Assembly: GCA_945903555.1 (NCBI GenBank)
Contig: CAMDOJ010000082.1
Span: 1-8,057, forward strand
DNA: 8,057 bases
Reading direction: 5' to 3'
From: Chthoniobacter flavus
Lineage (GTDB): Bacteria > Verrucomicrobiota > Verrucomicrobiia > Chthoniobacterales > Terrimicrobiaceae
Made by a program: the position numbers and the translations under genes. Below are positions 1 to 6,754 of the stretch, one piece after another (the first letter of the stretch is position 1; every line of letters starts with the position of its first letter). The notes under the pieces are model-generated. The model did no database searches. It worked only from the letters and a program-made list of their open reading frames with translations, and was not told the origin of the DNA.

Positions 1-1
1 C

Positions 2-1150
2 ACGCCCCTCATGACGATACTGCAGTTGCCGGCTGCAAAATATCTGCCGGTTTTTGGCTATAGGCGGTTTGTGTTGATGGGGTGGAGCGCGCGTACAGTG
101 ATCATCTTTATTGTAGCGCTCATTCCGATACTCGGGTTTCTCGACAATGCAACCAAGTTAACAGCATTGGTATTTTGCATTCTGGTTTTTAATATGATGC
201 GAGGAGCGGCCTCGGCGGCATGGATGCCGTGGATAGCACTCATGATTCCAGAGGGGGCGATGGCGCGGTTTTTATCGCGAGATCAACTTTTTATGTTCTC
301 CGGTTCTCTGCTCGCCTTGTTGGTATCGGCTCTCATGATTGGCGGGGAGGTTTCTGCATATGAGTTTTCGATGGTTTTCCTCGTGAGCGGCTTGGCAGGT
401 GGGGTTGCGTTGTATTTCATCAAAAAAATTCCAGAGGTGCATGCCCCTGATGCCATGAAGAAATCGGCTCTAGTTGTGCCTTGGAGGGCGATATTCTTTT
501 ACCCTCCCTTCATTGCGTTGCTCCTTTTCAATATGCTTTTTGTGTTCGAGGTCGGAAGCCTAGGTGTTTTTACCGTCCAGTATTTAAGGGATCTTCCCGA
601 CTTTAATGACTCGATGGTATTGTATCTATCGTGTCTTTCCTTCGTTGGTTCACTGCTCGTCCTGCCTTTTGTCGGGAGGTTGCTAGATCGATTTGGAAAC
701 AAAGCGGTCCTTTTTGTTTCCTTACTTCTTTTTGGATCGGTGATTCTGGGTTGGTTTTGCCTTGCGGCAGGGCTTTTGAGTGCGCAAAGCGGAGTTGTTT
801 TACTCGTCAACTTTCTCGCTGGAGTAGCGAGCGCAGGGTTCAATGTTGCCAATTCTCGAATGGCGTTTGCTGTGATGCCGCAGATGGGTAGGGATCATTT
901 TTTTGCGCTTTTCAGCGTTATTACGAGTCTTGGACTCGGTGCGTCCCCTATTTTATGGGGAATCTCGCTGGACTATATTGGCACTTTTGAACTTGTGACG
1001 GGGGTATTCCATTGGCATTCCCATAGTATTTATTTTGCTGTCCTTTTTGGGCTCAACATTCTCACCCTTCTGCAGGTTCGTCGTCTGCATGAAACAGCGA
1101 CCGAAAATGGCGGCGATGGGCTCGCCGATCCATTCAAAGAAGCTGTTTAA
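2..1150 (+). CDS. MFS transporter, 5' end outside window
   Basis: Integral membrane protein of the major facilitator superfamily, expected to move a small solute across the inner membrane by secondary transport. The reading frame is open from the left edge, and the first residues (TPLMTILQLPAAKYLPVFGYRR) read as the end of a transmembrane helix 2 followed by the cytoplasmic loop, so the Met at 11 is probably internal and one to two helices lie off the window. About ten hydrophobic helices are visible. A motif A-like loop, GRLLDRFGNKAVL, sits mid-protein after the longer central loop, as expected at the start of the second six-helix half. The substrate cannot be read from the sequence. The stop (TAA 1148-1150) lies inside the 3' end of the convergent ftsY. 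The gene looks intact and less GC-rich than the restriction island to the right. Confidence 0.85.
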   Translation, partial: TPLMTILQLPAAKYLPVFGYRRFVLMGWSARTVIIFIVALIPILGFLDNATKLTALVFCILVFNMMRGAASAAWMPWIALMIPEGAMARFLSRDQLFMFSGSLLALLVSALMIGGEVSAYEFSMVFLVSGLAGGVALYFIKKIPEVHAPDAMKKSALVVPWRAIFFYPPFIALLLFNMLFVFEVGSLGVFTVQYLRDLPDFNDSMVLYLSCLSFVGSLLVLPFVGRLLDRFGNKAVLFVSLLLFGSVILGWFCLAAGLLSAQSGVVLLVNFLAGVASAGFNVANSRMAFAVMPQMGRDHFFALFSVITSLGLGASPILWGISLDYIGTFELVTGVFHWHSHSIYFAVLFGLNILTLLQVRRLHETATENGGDGLADPFKEAV

Positions 1151-1982
1151 CGAAGGCCTCCCGGTCGAACGGGGCGAAATCGGTTTCTTTTTCTCCGGTG
1201 CCAATGAAGCGAGTGGGAATACCGAGTTCCTGCTGAATGGCCACGGCCATACCGCCCTTGCCGCTCCCATCGAGTTTGGTGAGGATGACACCAGTGAGCC
1301 CGATGGATTTGTGGAATTCTGTCGCCTGAACCAGCGCATTAGATCCCGTGGTCGCATCGAGGACGATCCACTTTTCCTGTGGTGCATCAGGGTCGTGCTT
1401 GTTCAGCGTGCGGGCGACCTTGGCGAGTTCCTGCATGAGGTTGCTTTTCGTGTGGAGGCGTCCTGCGGTATCGCAAATGAGAAACTCGATATTGCGGCGG
1501 TTTGCGCTATTCCACGCATCGTAGCAGAGGGCCGCTGAGTCACCCTGATATTGGCTTTTCAGCACCTCGATGCCGAGTCGTTCCCCCCAGCGGCAGAGTT
1601 GCTCGATGGCTGCCGCACGGAAGGTGTCCGCCGCCACGAGGAGGCAGGAATGGTGGTGGGATTTCACCCAATGCGCGAATTTCGCTGCAGATGTTGTTTT
1701 GCCGGTTCCGTTCACTCCGACGATGAGAAAGGTATTCGGCTTGCCTACCAAGGGTGATGGCGCGGGTGGGGTAGGGGGGAGGATTTTGAGTATCTCCTCG
1801 CGAGTCACCTCGAGTGCGGTTTCGCCAGTGACGTCCCATCCACGAGCGCGGAGAGCTTCCAAAATGTGGCGCGTCATTGTGACACCTAGGTCGGCCCGAA
1901 TGAGCAACTCCTCGAGTTCATCCCAGTCCACCGGCGCACCAGTGAACTTGGCGAGGAAGCTTTTAAAAAATCCCGCAGCCAT
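1134..1982 (-). CDS. ftsY: Signal recognition particle receptor FtsY
   Basis: SRP-type GTPase that docks the Ffh/4.5S RNA-ribosome complex at the inner membrane and hands nascent membrane proteins to SecYEG. All G motifs are visible in the 282-residue product: P-loop GVNGTGKTT (about 89-97), DTFRAAA (119-125), DTAGR (171-175), TKLDG (235-239) and GTGE (261-264). An N-domain helical bundle occupies about residues 1-65, with a proline-rich linker at 70-78. The long acidic A domain of E. coli FtsY is absent, as in many other bacteria. It is the last gene of the ribH-nusB-ftsY operon, starting 3 bp after the nusB stop. Its 3' end overlaps the converging transporter gene by 17 bp, and no terminator hairpin is visible between them. 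Confidence 0.96.
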   Translation of the reverse strand: MAAGFFKSFLAKFTGAPVDWDELEELLIRADLGVTMTRHILEALRARGWDVTGETALEVTREEILKILPPTPPAPSPLVGKPNTFLIVGVNGTGKTTSAAKFAHWVKSHHHSCLLVAADTFRAAAIEQLCRWGERLGIEVLKSQYQGDSAALCYDAWNSANRRNIEFLICDTAGRLHTKSNLMQELAKVARTLNKHDPDAPQEKWIVLDATTGSNALVQATEFHKSIGLTGVILTKLDGSGKGGMAVAIQQELGIPTRFIGTGEKETDFAPFDREAFVKQLL

Positions 1983-1985
1983 TTT

Positions 1986-2414
1986 TTATTGGGCGGAAGG
2001 TTTGACGCTGGCGCGAGATTGTTTGCGGATGTTATCGAGCACACCGTTGACGAACTTGCCCGAATCCCCTGTGCTAAACTTTTTAGCGATTTCAATCGCC
2101 TCGTTTATGGCTACGGCTGGAGGCACGTCTGGGCAATGCAGGAGCTCGTAGGTCGCGACGCGGAGGACATTGCGATCCACGGCGGAGAGGCGGTGAAATT
2201 CAAAGTTGATGGCATTTTTTCGAATGGCCTCATCGACACTTTCGCGGTGGCGCATCCAACCTTGCAGAAGCGCATCGCAAAAACGGCGACCGCTCGGACT
2301 CAGTCCCCGCATGTCATAGAAATCGGTTAATGCGGTATCGCTTTCGTCCCCCTGCATTTCACGTTGGTAAAGATATTGTGCCGCTGCTTCGCGGGCGTCG
2401 CGTCGAAGACCCAT
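1986..2414 (-). CDS. nusB: Transcription antitermination factor NusB
   Basis: Small all-helical RNA-binding protein that pairs with NusE (ribosomal protein S10) on boxA RNA to support antitermination in rRNA operons. The 142-residue product has the usual length and the family's landmarks: an N-terminal RRDAREAAAQYLYQ helix, the central LSAVDRNVLRVATYELLH segment and the C-terminal INEAIEIAKKFSTGDSGKFVNGVLD block. Its ATG is one base after the ribH stop (TAA, t, ATG on the minus strand) and its stop is 3 bp before the ftsY start, so the three genes are almost certainly co-transcribed and translationally coupled. A ribH-nusB pairing is common across bacteria. Confidence 0.96.
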   Translation of the reverse strand: MGLRRDAREAAAQYLYQREMQGDESDTALTDFYDMRGLSPSGRRFCDALLQGWMRHRESVDEAIRKNAINFEFHRLSAVDRNVLRVATYELLHCPDVPPAVAINEAIEIAKKFSTGDSGKFVNGVLDNIRKQSRASVKPSAQ

Positions 2415-2415
2415 A

Positions 2416-2892
2416 TTATTTATTAAAAACTAACAGATTGCGTGTGGCGGATACCGCAGCATTTGCGGCTTCCACTCCCCGGTTGTGCTCGGTTCCCATG
2501 CAACGGGCCTGAGCTTGTTCCATGTTATTCACGAGTAAAACCTCATGAATCACGGGAAGTTCGAATTCGAGGGAGATATTTAAAAGGGAATTGGTGACCG
2601 CTTCGGCAACAAGCGTGGCATGGGCTGTTTCCCCCTGCAGGATCACGCCAAGGGCGATCACGGCATCATAGCGCCGCGATTTCGCGGCCGCTTGCACAAA
2701 TAAAGGAATCTCAAACGAACCAGGCACCCAAAAAACATCCACAACGGCATCTGGCTCTAAGGAAATAAGCTCCGCCATAGCATGATCCGCTAAGGATTGA
2801 ACAAGATCCCGATTAAAATCACTCGCCACGATAGCATAGGCCCTCGAGGCGTTCGGATCTACGCTTGGACGTGTCGGAAATTGTTTATCCAT
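2416..2892 (-). CDS. ribH: 6,7-dimethyl-8-ribityllumazine synthase
   Basis: Penultimate enzyme of riboflavin synthesis: it condenses 5-amino-6-ribitylamino-uracil with 3,4-dihydroxy-2-butanone 4-phosphate in the cytoplasm, usually in a pentameric or 60-mer shell. From the ATG at 2892 the product is 158 residues, the usual family size. Visible landmarks are the substrate-loop ASDFN (23-27), WVPGSFEIPL (56-65), LGVILQGETAH (81-91) with the conserved catalytic His at 91, and GTEHNRGVEAA (133-143). The usual VLTTDT-EQA stretch is replaced by VLLVNNMEQA, which I associate with the Verrucomicrobia-like branch. A longer reading from GTG 2964 adds 24 residues with no family resemblance. I prefer the ATG, although AGGGG lies only 2 bases before it. 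First gene of ribH-nusB-ftsY and divergent from hsdM. Confidence 0.93.
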   Translation of the reverse strand: MDKQFPTRPSVDPNASRAYAIVASDFNRDLVQSLADHAMAELISLEPDAVVDVFWVPGSFEIPLFVQAAAKSRRYDAVIALGVILQGETAHATLVAEAVTNSLLNISLEFELPVIHEVLLVNNMEQAQARCMGTEHNRGVEAANAAVSATRNLLVFNK

Positions 2893-3061
2893 TTCCCCTG
2901 ATTTTCGCGATTTCTCAGCTTCCTGCAAGGAAACATCGTTAGACCCCAATGACACAATATTCACCGCCGCTCGTGTTTGATTTGTGGAAGAGAGGCGTGA
3001 GCATGAAAGCCCGAATAATGTTCTGCCATTGCTCGCCCCTTCTGCGCATTATCTGTAAACT

Positions 3062-4519
3062 ATGTTTGAGCAAGCCTTCAAAAACATCGACGACGTTCTC
3101 TGGAAAGACGCTGGCTGCACCAGCGAGCTCGACTAAACGGACCAGACGTCTTGGCTCCTGTTTTTAAAATACCTCGATGCCCTCGAGAACGACAAGGCCA
3201 CCGAGGCAGCACTGGAGGGCAAGAGCTGCCCACATCCTCGACAAGCCCTACCGCTGGGAATCGTGGGCTGCGCCGAAGGGCAAGGACGGCAAGATTGACC
3301 ACAACACCGAGCTGGGCGGCGACGATCTTCTCGATTTCGTCAACCAGAAGCTCTTTCCGTACCTCCACGGCTTTAAGGCCAAGGCGAGCGATAAGCCGAA
3401 TACCATCGAATACAAAATCGGCGAAATCTTCGGAGAGATAAAGAACCGCATCCAGAGCGGTTACAACCTTCGTGAGATCATCGACCATATCGACGAACTC
3501 CGCTTTGCCTCCCAGACCCAAATGCACGAACTCTCGCATCTCTACGAGGCCAAGATCAAAAATATGGGCAACGCCGGGCGCAACGGCGGTGAGTATTACA
3601 CTCCACGCCCCCTCATCCGAGCCATCGTCGCTGTGACTGCGCCACAGCTTGGTGAGACGATCTGCGATCCCGCCGTCGGTTCGGCTGGCTTCCTCTGCGA
3701 ATCCTTCGATTACCTCCGCGCCCAGAACCCCCAGCGCACCACCGCCCAGGATCGCACCCTGCAAGAGCGCACTTTCTACGGGAAGGAAAAGAAGTCCCTC
3801 GCCTACGTGATCGCGATCATGAACATGATCCTGCACGGCATCGAAGCGCCTAACATCATTCACACCAACACGCTCGCAGAGAACCTCGCCGACGTGCAGG
3901 AAAAGGACCGCTTCGACATCATCGTCGCCAATCCGCCCTTCGGCGGCAAAGAGCGCAAGGAAGTGCAACAAAACTTCCCCATCCGCACTGGCGAGACCGC
4001 GTTCCTCTTCCTCCAGCACTTCATTAAAATCCTCAAGGCCGGAGGCCGCGCGGGGGTCGTCATCTAGAACACCTTCCTCTAGAACACCGACAACGCCTCC
4101 GTCAGCCTGCGGCAAAAACTCCTCGAAGAGTGCAACCTCCACACCGTGCTCGACTGCCCCGGCGGCACATTCATCGGCGCGGGCGTGAAGACGGTTGTTC
4201 TGTTTTTTAAAAAAGGAAAAAGCACACGAAGTGTGTGGTTCTACCAACTCGACCCCGGCCGCAACATGGGCAAGACCAATCCGCTCAATGACGCTGACCT
4301 CGCCGAGTTCATCGCGCTGCAAACGACCAAAGCCGACTCGCCCAAAAGCTGGAGCGTGGACGTGACGGCCATTGACCCGAAGACGTTTGATTTGTCCGTG
4401 AAGAACCCCAACGGTGGTGAGGAAATCGCGCACCGCAGCCCAGCGGAGATAATGGAGGAGATCTCACGCGGAGACGCGGAGTGCGCGGAGGTTTTGAATA
4501 GATCAAGGCGCTGCTATGA
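3062..4519 (+). pseudogene. hsdM: Type I restriction-modification methylase HsdM, inactivated
   Basis: N6-adenine methyltransferase subunit of a type I restriction-modification enzyme, near full length (about 485 codons) but broken. The start MFEQAFKNIDDVLWKDAGC is a typical HsdM N-terminus. Methylase motifs survive: GEYYTPRPLIRAIV, the AdoMet loop DPAVGSAGF and catalytic NPPFGG. Lesions read directly: (1) TAA at 3134-3136 where family members have Tyr before T-D/E-QTSWLLFLKYLDALE; (2) a frame change at about 3227, where the codons for S-Y-A-H-I-L-D-K-P read as AGC T GCC CAC, consistent with loss of 2 bases; (3) TAG at 4065 replacing Lys in VVI-K-NTFL; (4) TAG at 4080 replacing Ser in L-S-NTD; (5) a frame change near 4500, after which IKALL-TGA reads in the next frame, ending at 4519. 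The longest intact piece (about 3228-4064) holds the catalytic motifs but lacks both ends. No clear ribosome-binding site precedes 3062. The restored TGA forms ATGA with the hsdS start. Confidence 0.92.
4464..4490 (+). repeat. GC-rich junction repeat, solitary left arm (L1)
   Basis: Starts TCACGCGGAGACGCGGAG and ends with a third CGCGGAG word. It lies inside the hsdM 3' end, in the hsdM frame, and encodes SRGDAECAE where family members usually read something like AALDAESAE. No right arm pairs with it locally; the nearest is R2 at 4584-4610. Either a repeat copy overwrote this stretch, or the native codons resemble the repeat by chance. Confidence 0.75.
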
Positions 4520-5601
4520 AGATGGGGAAGACAGAGGTTCACGCGGAGACGCGGAGTTCGCGGAGAGAATCTAATCCTCCGACCTCCGCGCTCTCCGCGC
4601 CTCCGCGTGAGATGAAATCAGGCTGGGTGACAAAGAATCTTGGCGACCTTTGCCGGATTCGGACGGGCAAGAAAGATGTCAACGAAGGCAATCCAGACGG
4701 CGAGTTTCCGTTCTTCACCTGCGCTGCCGAACACACGTTCAGCGACAACTACTCGTTCGATACGGAAGCGCTGCTCATCGCTGGCAATGGCGACGTTGGC
4801 AAAGTAAGCTACTACAAAGGCAAGTTCGAAGCCTACCAACGCACCTACGTCCTCTCGGACTTCACAGAAGTTTCACCACGGTTCTTGTATCTCATTCTCG
4901 ACGGCAAACTGAAGGACACAGTTTCTAAGCAGAATCTTGGAAACACGATGCCATACATCAAAGTCGGGATGCTGACCGACTTTCAGTTACCCGTCCCACC
5001 GCTGGCCGAACAGCAGCGGATCGCTGGCCTGCTGGACGAAGCGTTTGAGAGCTTCGCCACCGCCAAAGCCAACGCCGAAAAGAACCTCCAACACGCCCGC
5101 GCCATCTTCGAAAGCCACCTCCAATCCGTCTTGCGGAGCAAGAAGTGGAAATGGAAAACGCTCGGAGAGCTATGCGATGACGTTGAATACGGTTCTTCTG
5201 CAAAGTCGAAGAAGGAGGGGAAACTACCTGTGCTGCGCATGGGCAACATCCAAGACGGGCGACTTGATTGGAAAAACTTCGTTTACACGGACGACAAAGC
5301 GGAAATCAAAAAGTATCTGCTCAAGCACAACGATGTGTTGTTCAATCGCACGAACAGCCCTGAACTGGTCGGCAAGACTGTCGTGATTTCGAGCGTCAAC
5401 CAAGCGAACATCAATGGCACAAAATTGAAGAGCTATCCAATCCCAGCACCTTCGCTCACAGAACAAAAAGCCATCGTCGTTAAGCTCAATGCCCTATCGA
5501 AAGAAACCCAACGCCTCGGCCGCCTCTACGAGCGGAAGTTCGCCGCGCTGGAGGCGTTGAAGAAGTCGCTGCTGCACCAAGCCTTCACCGGAGAACTGTG
5601 A
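4516..5601 (+). CDS. hsdS: Type I restriction specificity subunit HsdS, internally shortened
   Basis: DNA-recognition subunit that directs HsdM and HsdR to a bipartite target. The reading from ATG 4516 is 361 residues, and this ATG overlaps the restored hsdM stop (ATGA). The first 32 residues come from the GC-rich repeat (HAETRSSRRE...LSAPPRE) and resemble no HsdS. The native-looking N-terminus is MKSGWVTKNLGDLC from ATG 4612. TRD1 runs to about 4990. The central conserved helix follows PVPPLAEQQRIAGLLDEAF. TRD2 begins at KWKTLGELCDDV and the terminal helix ends ALKKSLLHQAFTGEL. In TRD2, NRTNSPELVGKTVV is followed at once by SSVNQANINGTKL; relatives normally have about 40 residues between these blocks (the GYLIRI...region), so an in-frame deletion near 5380-5392 is likely. 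Specificity is probably altered or lost even though the frame is open. It ends TGATG into the repeat before fic. Confidence 0.85.
   Translation: MKMGKTEVHAETRSSRRESNPPTSALSAPPREMKSGWVTKNLGDLCRIRTGKKDVNEGNPDGEFPFFTCAAEHTFSDNYSFDTEALLIAGNGDVGKVSYYKGKFEAYQRTYVLSDFTEVSPRFLYLILDGKLKDTVSKQNLGNTMPYIKVGMLTDFQLPVPPLAEQQRIAGLLDEAFESFATAKANAEKNLQHARAIFESHLQSVLRSKKWKWKTLGELCDDVEYGSSAKSKKEGKLPVLRMGNIQDGRLDWKNFVYTDDKAEIKKYLLKHNDVLFNRTNSPELVGKTVVISSVNQANINGTKLKSYPIPAPSLTEQKAIVVKLNALSKETQRLGRLYERKFAALEALKKSLLHQAFTGEL
4539..4610 (+). repeat. Inverted repeat pair at the hsdM/hsdS junction (L2-R2)
   Basis: Left arm 4539-4565 begins TCACGCGGAGACGCGGAG. Right arm 4584-4610 ends GCCTCCGCGTGA. The 27-nt arms are reverse complements apart from about three positions and enclose 18 nt. 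CAGAGG precedes the left arm, as at L4. In RNA this would be a very stable hairpin ending two bases before ATG 4612, so it could mask the inner hsdS start. It also contains the TAA (4572-4574) that closes the frame-shifted hsdM reading. Confidence 0.9.
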
Positions 5602-5619
5602 TGAACGAAACGAAAGAAC

Positions 5620-5696
5620 TCACGCGGAGGCGCGGAGGACGCGGAGAAACACCTGCTTGATTCTTCCCCCTCCGCGCCCCACGCGCCTCCGCGTGA
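5620..5696 (+). repeat. Inverted repeat pair between hsdS and fic (L3-R3)
   Basis: Left arm 5620-5646 (starts TCACGCGGAGGCGCGGAG) and right arm 5670-5696 (ends GCGCCTCCGCGTGA) with a 23-nt loop. It fills most of the 133-bp gap between hsdS and fic. The ATG at 5601-5603 overlaps the hsdS stop (TGATG) and would read through the left arm as MNETKELTRRRGGRGETPA then stop at 5660. This echoes the ATG-plus-left-arm layout at the start of the GxxExxY gene. It may be an element emptied of its gene, but that is inference. Confidence 0.9.
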
Positions 5697-5711
5697 GCCC
5701 AAACGATCAGC

Positions 5712-5741
5712 TTGACTTGTAAGTTGACTTATGCTTGACTT
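5712..5741 (+). repeat. Three TTGACTT heptamers spanning the fic start
   Basis: TTGACTT occurs at 5712, 5724 and 5735, with spacings of 12 and 11 nt; most flanks are similar (CTTGACTT, TTGACTTAT). The third copy contains the TTG used as the proposed fic start. An ATG at 5731 lies just before it in another frame. Adding one 11-nt unit between that ATG and fic would bring the ATG into frame. The array could be operator-like half-sites, promoter -35-like boxes or a slipping tract; the sequence alone does not decide. Confidence 0.55.
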
Positions 5742-6754
5742 ATCACGTGTCCTACATCCCTCAATTTAATATCACGCCGCGCCTTCTTTCTCTGGTGGAG
5801 ACCATTGCGGCCTTGCGCGAGCGGATTCAGGGGGCGGCTGTCGAGGTTTCTTGGATTCCTGCCCTCCAAAAGGATACAAGAACGCGCAATGTGCATGCCT
5901 CCACGGCGATCGAAGGCAATCCGCTGACACTGGAGCAGGTGAAGGCTCTGGAAGAGGGGCGTGAAATCGCCGCTTCGGACGTGCGTTCCCGGCGGGAGGT
6001 GCTCAATTATTTTGCCGGTTTGCGGTATGTAGAGAAGCACTCCATGAAGGAGAGGATTTGCCACGAGGATCTCTTCGAGTTGCATCGGATTCTGGCGGGC
6101 GAGGTCATGGATCAAGGCACCGCCGGGAGTTATCGCATGATCGCCGTGCGGGTGGGTAACCATTTTCCACCAGCGGCAGCGGATGTCTCCGGCCTCATGT
6201 TCGAGCTTCTCGACTGGTGGAACAAGGACGCGGCCAAACTCTCTCCGGTGCTGAGTTCCGCCATCCTGCACTACCGGTTTGAAGACATTCATCCCTTTGC
6301 CGATGGTAACGGGCGGACTGGTCGCGCGCTGGCGTTGTGGGAACTCTATCGGCGTGGTTTCGATAGCCACCACATTTTCTCCGTCGATGAATACTATTGG
6401 GAGGATCGCCCCTGCTACTACGCCGCGCTGGACGCCGTGCGGAAGACTGGCGAGGACCTCAGCGGTTGGATTGAATACTGCGCGGAGGGCGTGCGGCAAA
6501 CCCTCGAAAATGTCTGGCTGCGGGTTCAGGTCTTGGAGGTCAAATCTCCGGAAAAATTGGTGCTCCGTCCCAATCAAGAGCGTTTGCTGCAACTCCTGCG
6601 GGATCACGGTCGCATGACCCCGGCGCAAATCTGGGAGGCGATGCAAATATCCCGACAAGGCGCAATGGGCTTGCTCCGTCCGTTGTTGGATGCCGGTATG
6701 GTCGAGAAAATCGGGGGAAAGAAAACCGGCTACTACGCCCTATGCGCCCCATGA
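5735..6754 (+). CDS. Fic family protein adenylyltransferase, class II
   Basis: Predicted AMP-transferase that modifies a protein hydroxyl using ATP in the cytoplasm; the target is unknown. The 339-residue product carries the catalytic motif HPFADGNGRTGR at about 186-197 and, N-terminal to it, the inhibitory helix motif STAIEGN at about 56-62 ((S/T)xxxE(G/N)). This makes it a self-inhibited class II Fic, with Glu60 expected to block productive ATP binding. A C-terminal winged-helix-like region (about 280-336, LLQLLRDHGRMTPAQIWEAM...) resembles the DNA-binding tail of many stand-alone Fic proteins and may allow autoregulation. The start is uncertain: TTG 5735 or GTG 5747, with no in-frame ATG and no clear ribosome-binding site. 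Its stop overlaps the next gene's ATG (ATGA at 6751-6754). Fic genes inside type I restriction loci are a known arrangement. The gene appears intact while its hsd neighbours are damaged. Confidence 0.92.
   Translation: MTYHVSYIPQFNITPRLLSLVETIAALRERIQGAAVEVSWIPALQKDTRTRNVHASTAIEGNPLTLEQVKALEEGREIAASDVRSRREVLNYFAGLRYVEKHSMKERICHEDLFELHRILAGEVMDQGTAGSYRMIAVRVGNHFPPAAADVSGLMFELLDWWNKDAAKLSPVLSSAILHYRFEDIHPFADGNGRTGRALALWELYRRGFDSHHIFSVDEYYWEDRPCYYAALDAVRKTGEDLSGWIEYCAEGVRQTLENVWLRVQVLEVKSPEKLVLRPNQERLLQLLRDHGRMTPAQIWEAMQISRQGAMGLLRPLLDAGMVEKIGGKKTGYYALCAP

Noticed and set aside
1035..2330. Several plus-strand open frames of 110-190 codons across ftsY and nusB
   Set aside because: They are shadows of minus-strand genes that have full sets of conserved motifs.
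4063..4088. UAG recoded as an amino acid (for example pyrrolysine) in HsdM
   Set aside because: The same gene also has a TAA and two frame changes, so general decay is simpler. Kept only as a secondary reading in the twin-amber finding.
3078..4433. Long open frame of 451 codons on the minus strand opposite hsdM
   Set aside because: It mirrors the codon pattern of the clearly recognisable HsdM frame in GC-rich DNA. Its translation shows no family motif and is rich in low-complexity Glu/Val/Gly runs typical of antisense shadows.
5601..5660. 19-codon reading MNETKELTRRRGGRGETPA directly after the hsdS stop
   Set aside because: It is simply the ATG plus left-arm part of the L3-R3 repeat. There is no independent evidence for a peptide, so it is described with the repeat instead.
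5729..6658. 309-codon open frame on the minus strand opposite fic
   Set aside because: It is an antisense reading of a Fic gene with complete catalytic and inhibitory motifs; the minus-strand product resembles nothing I know.
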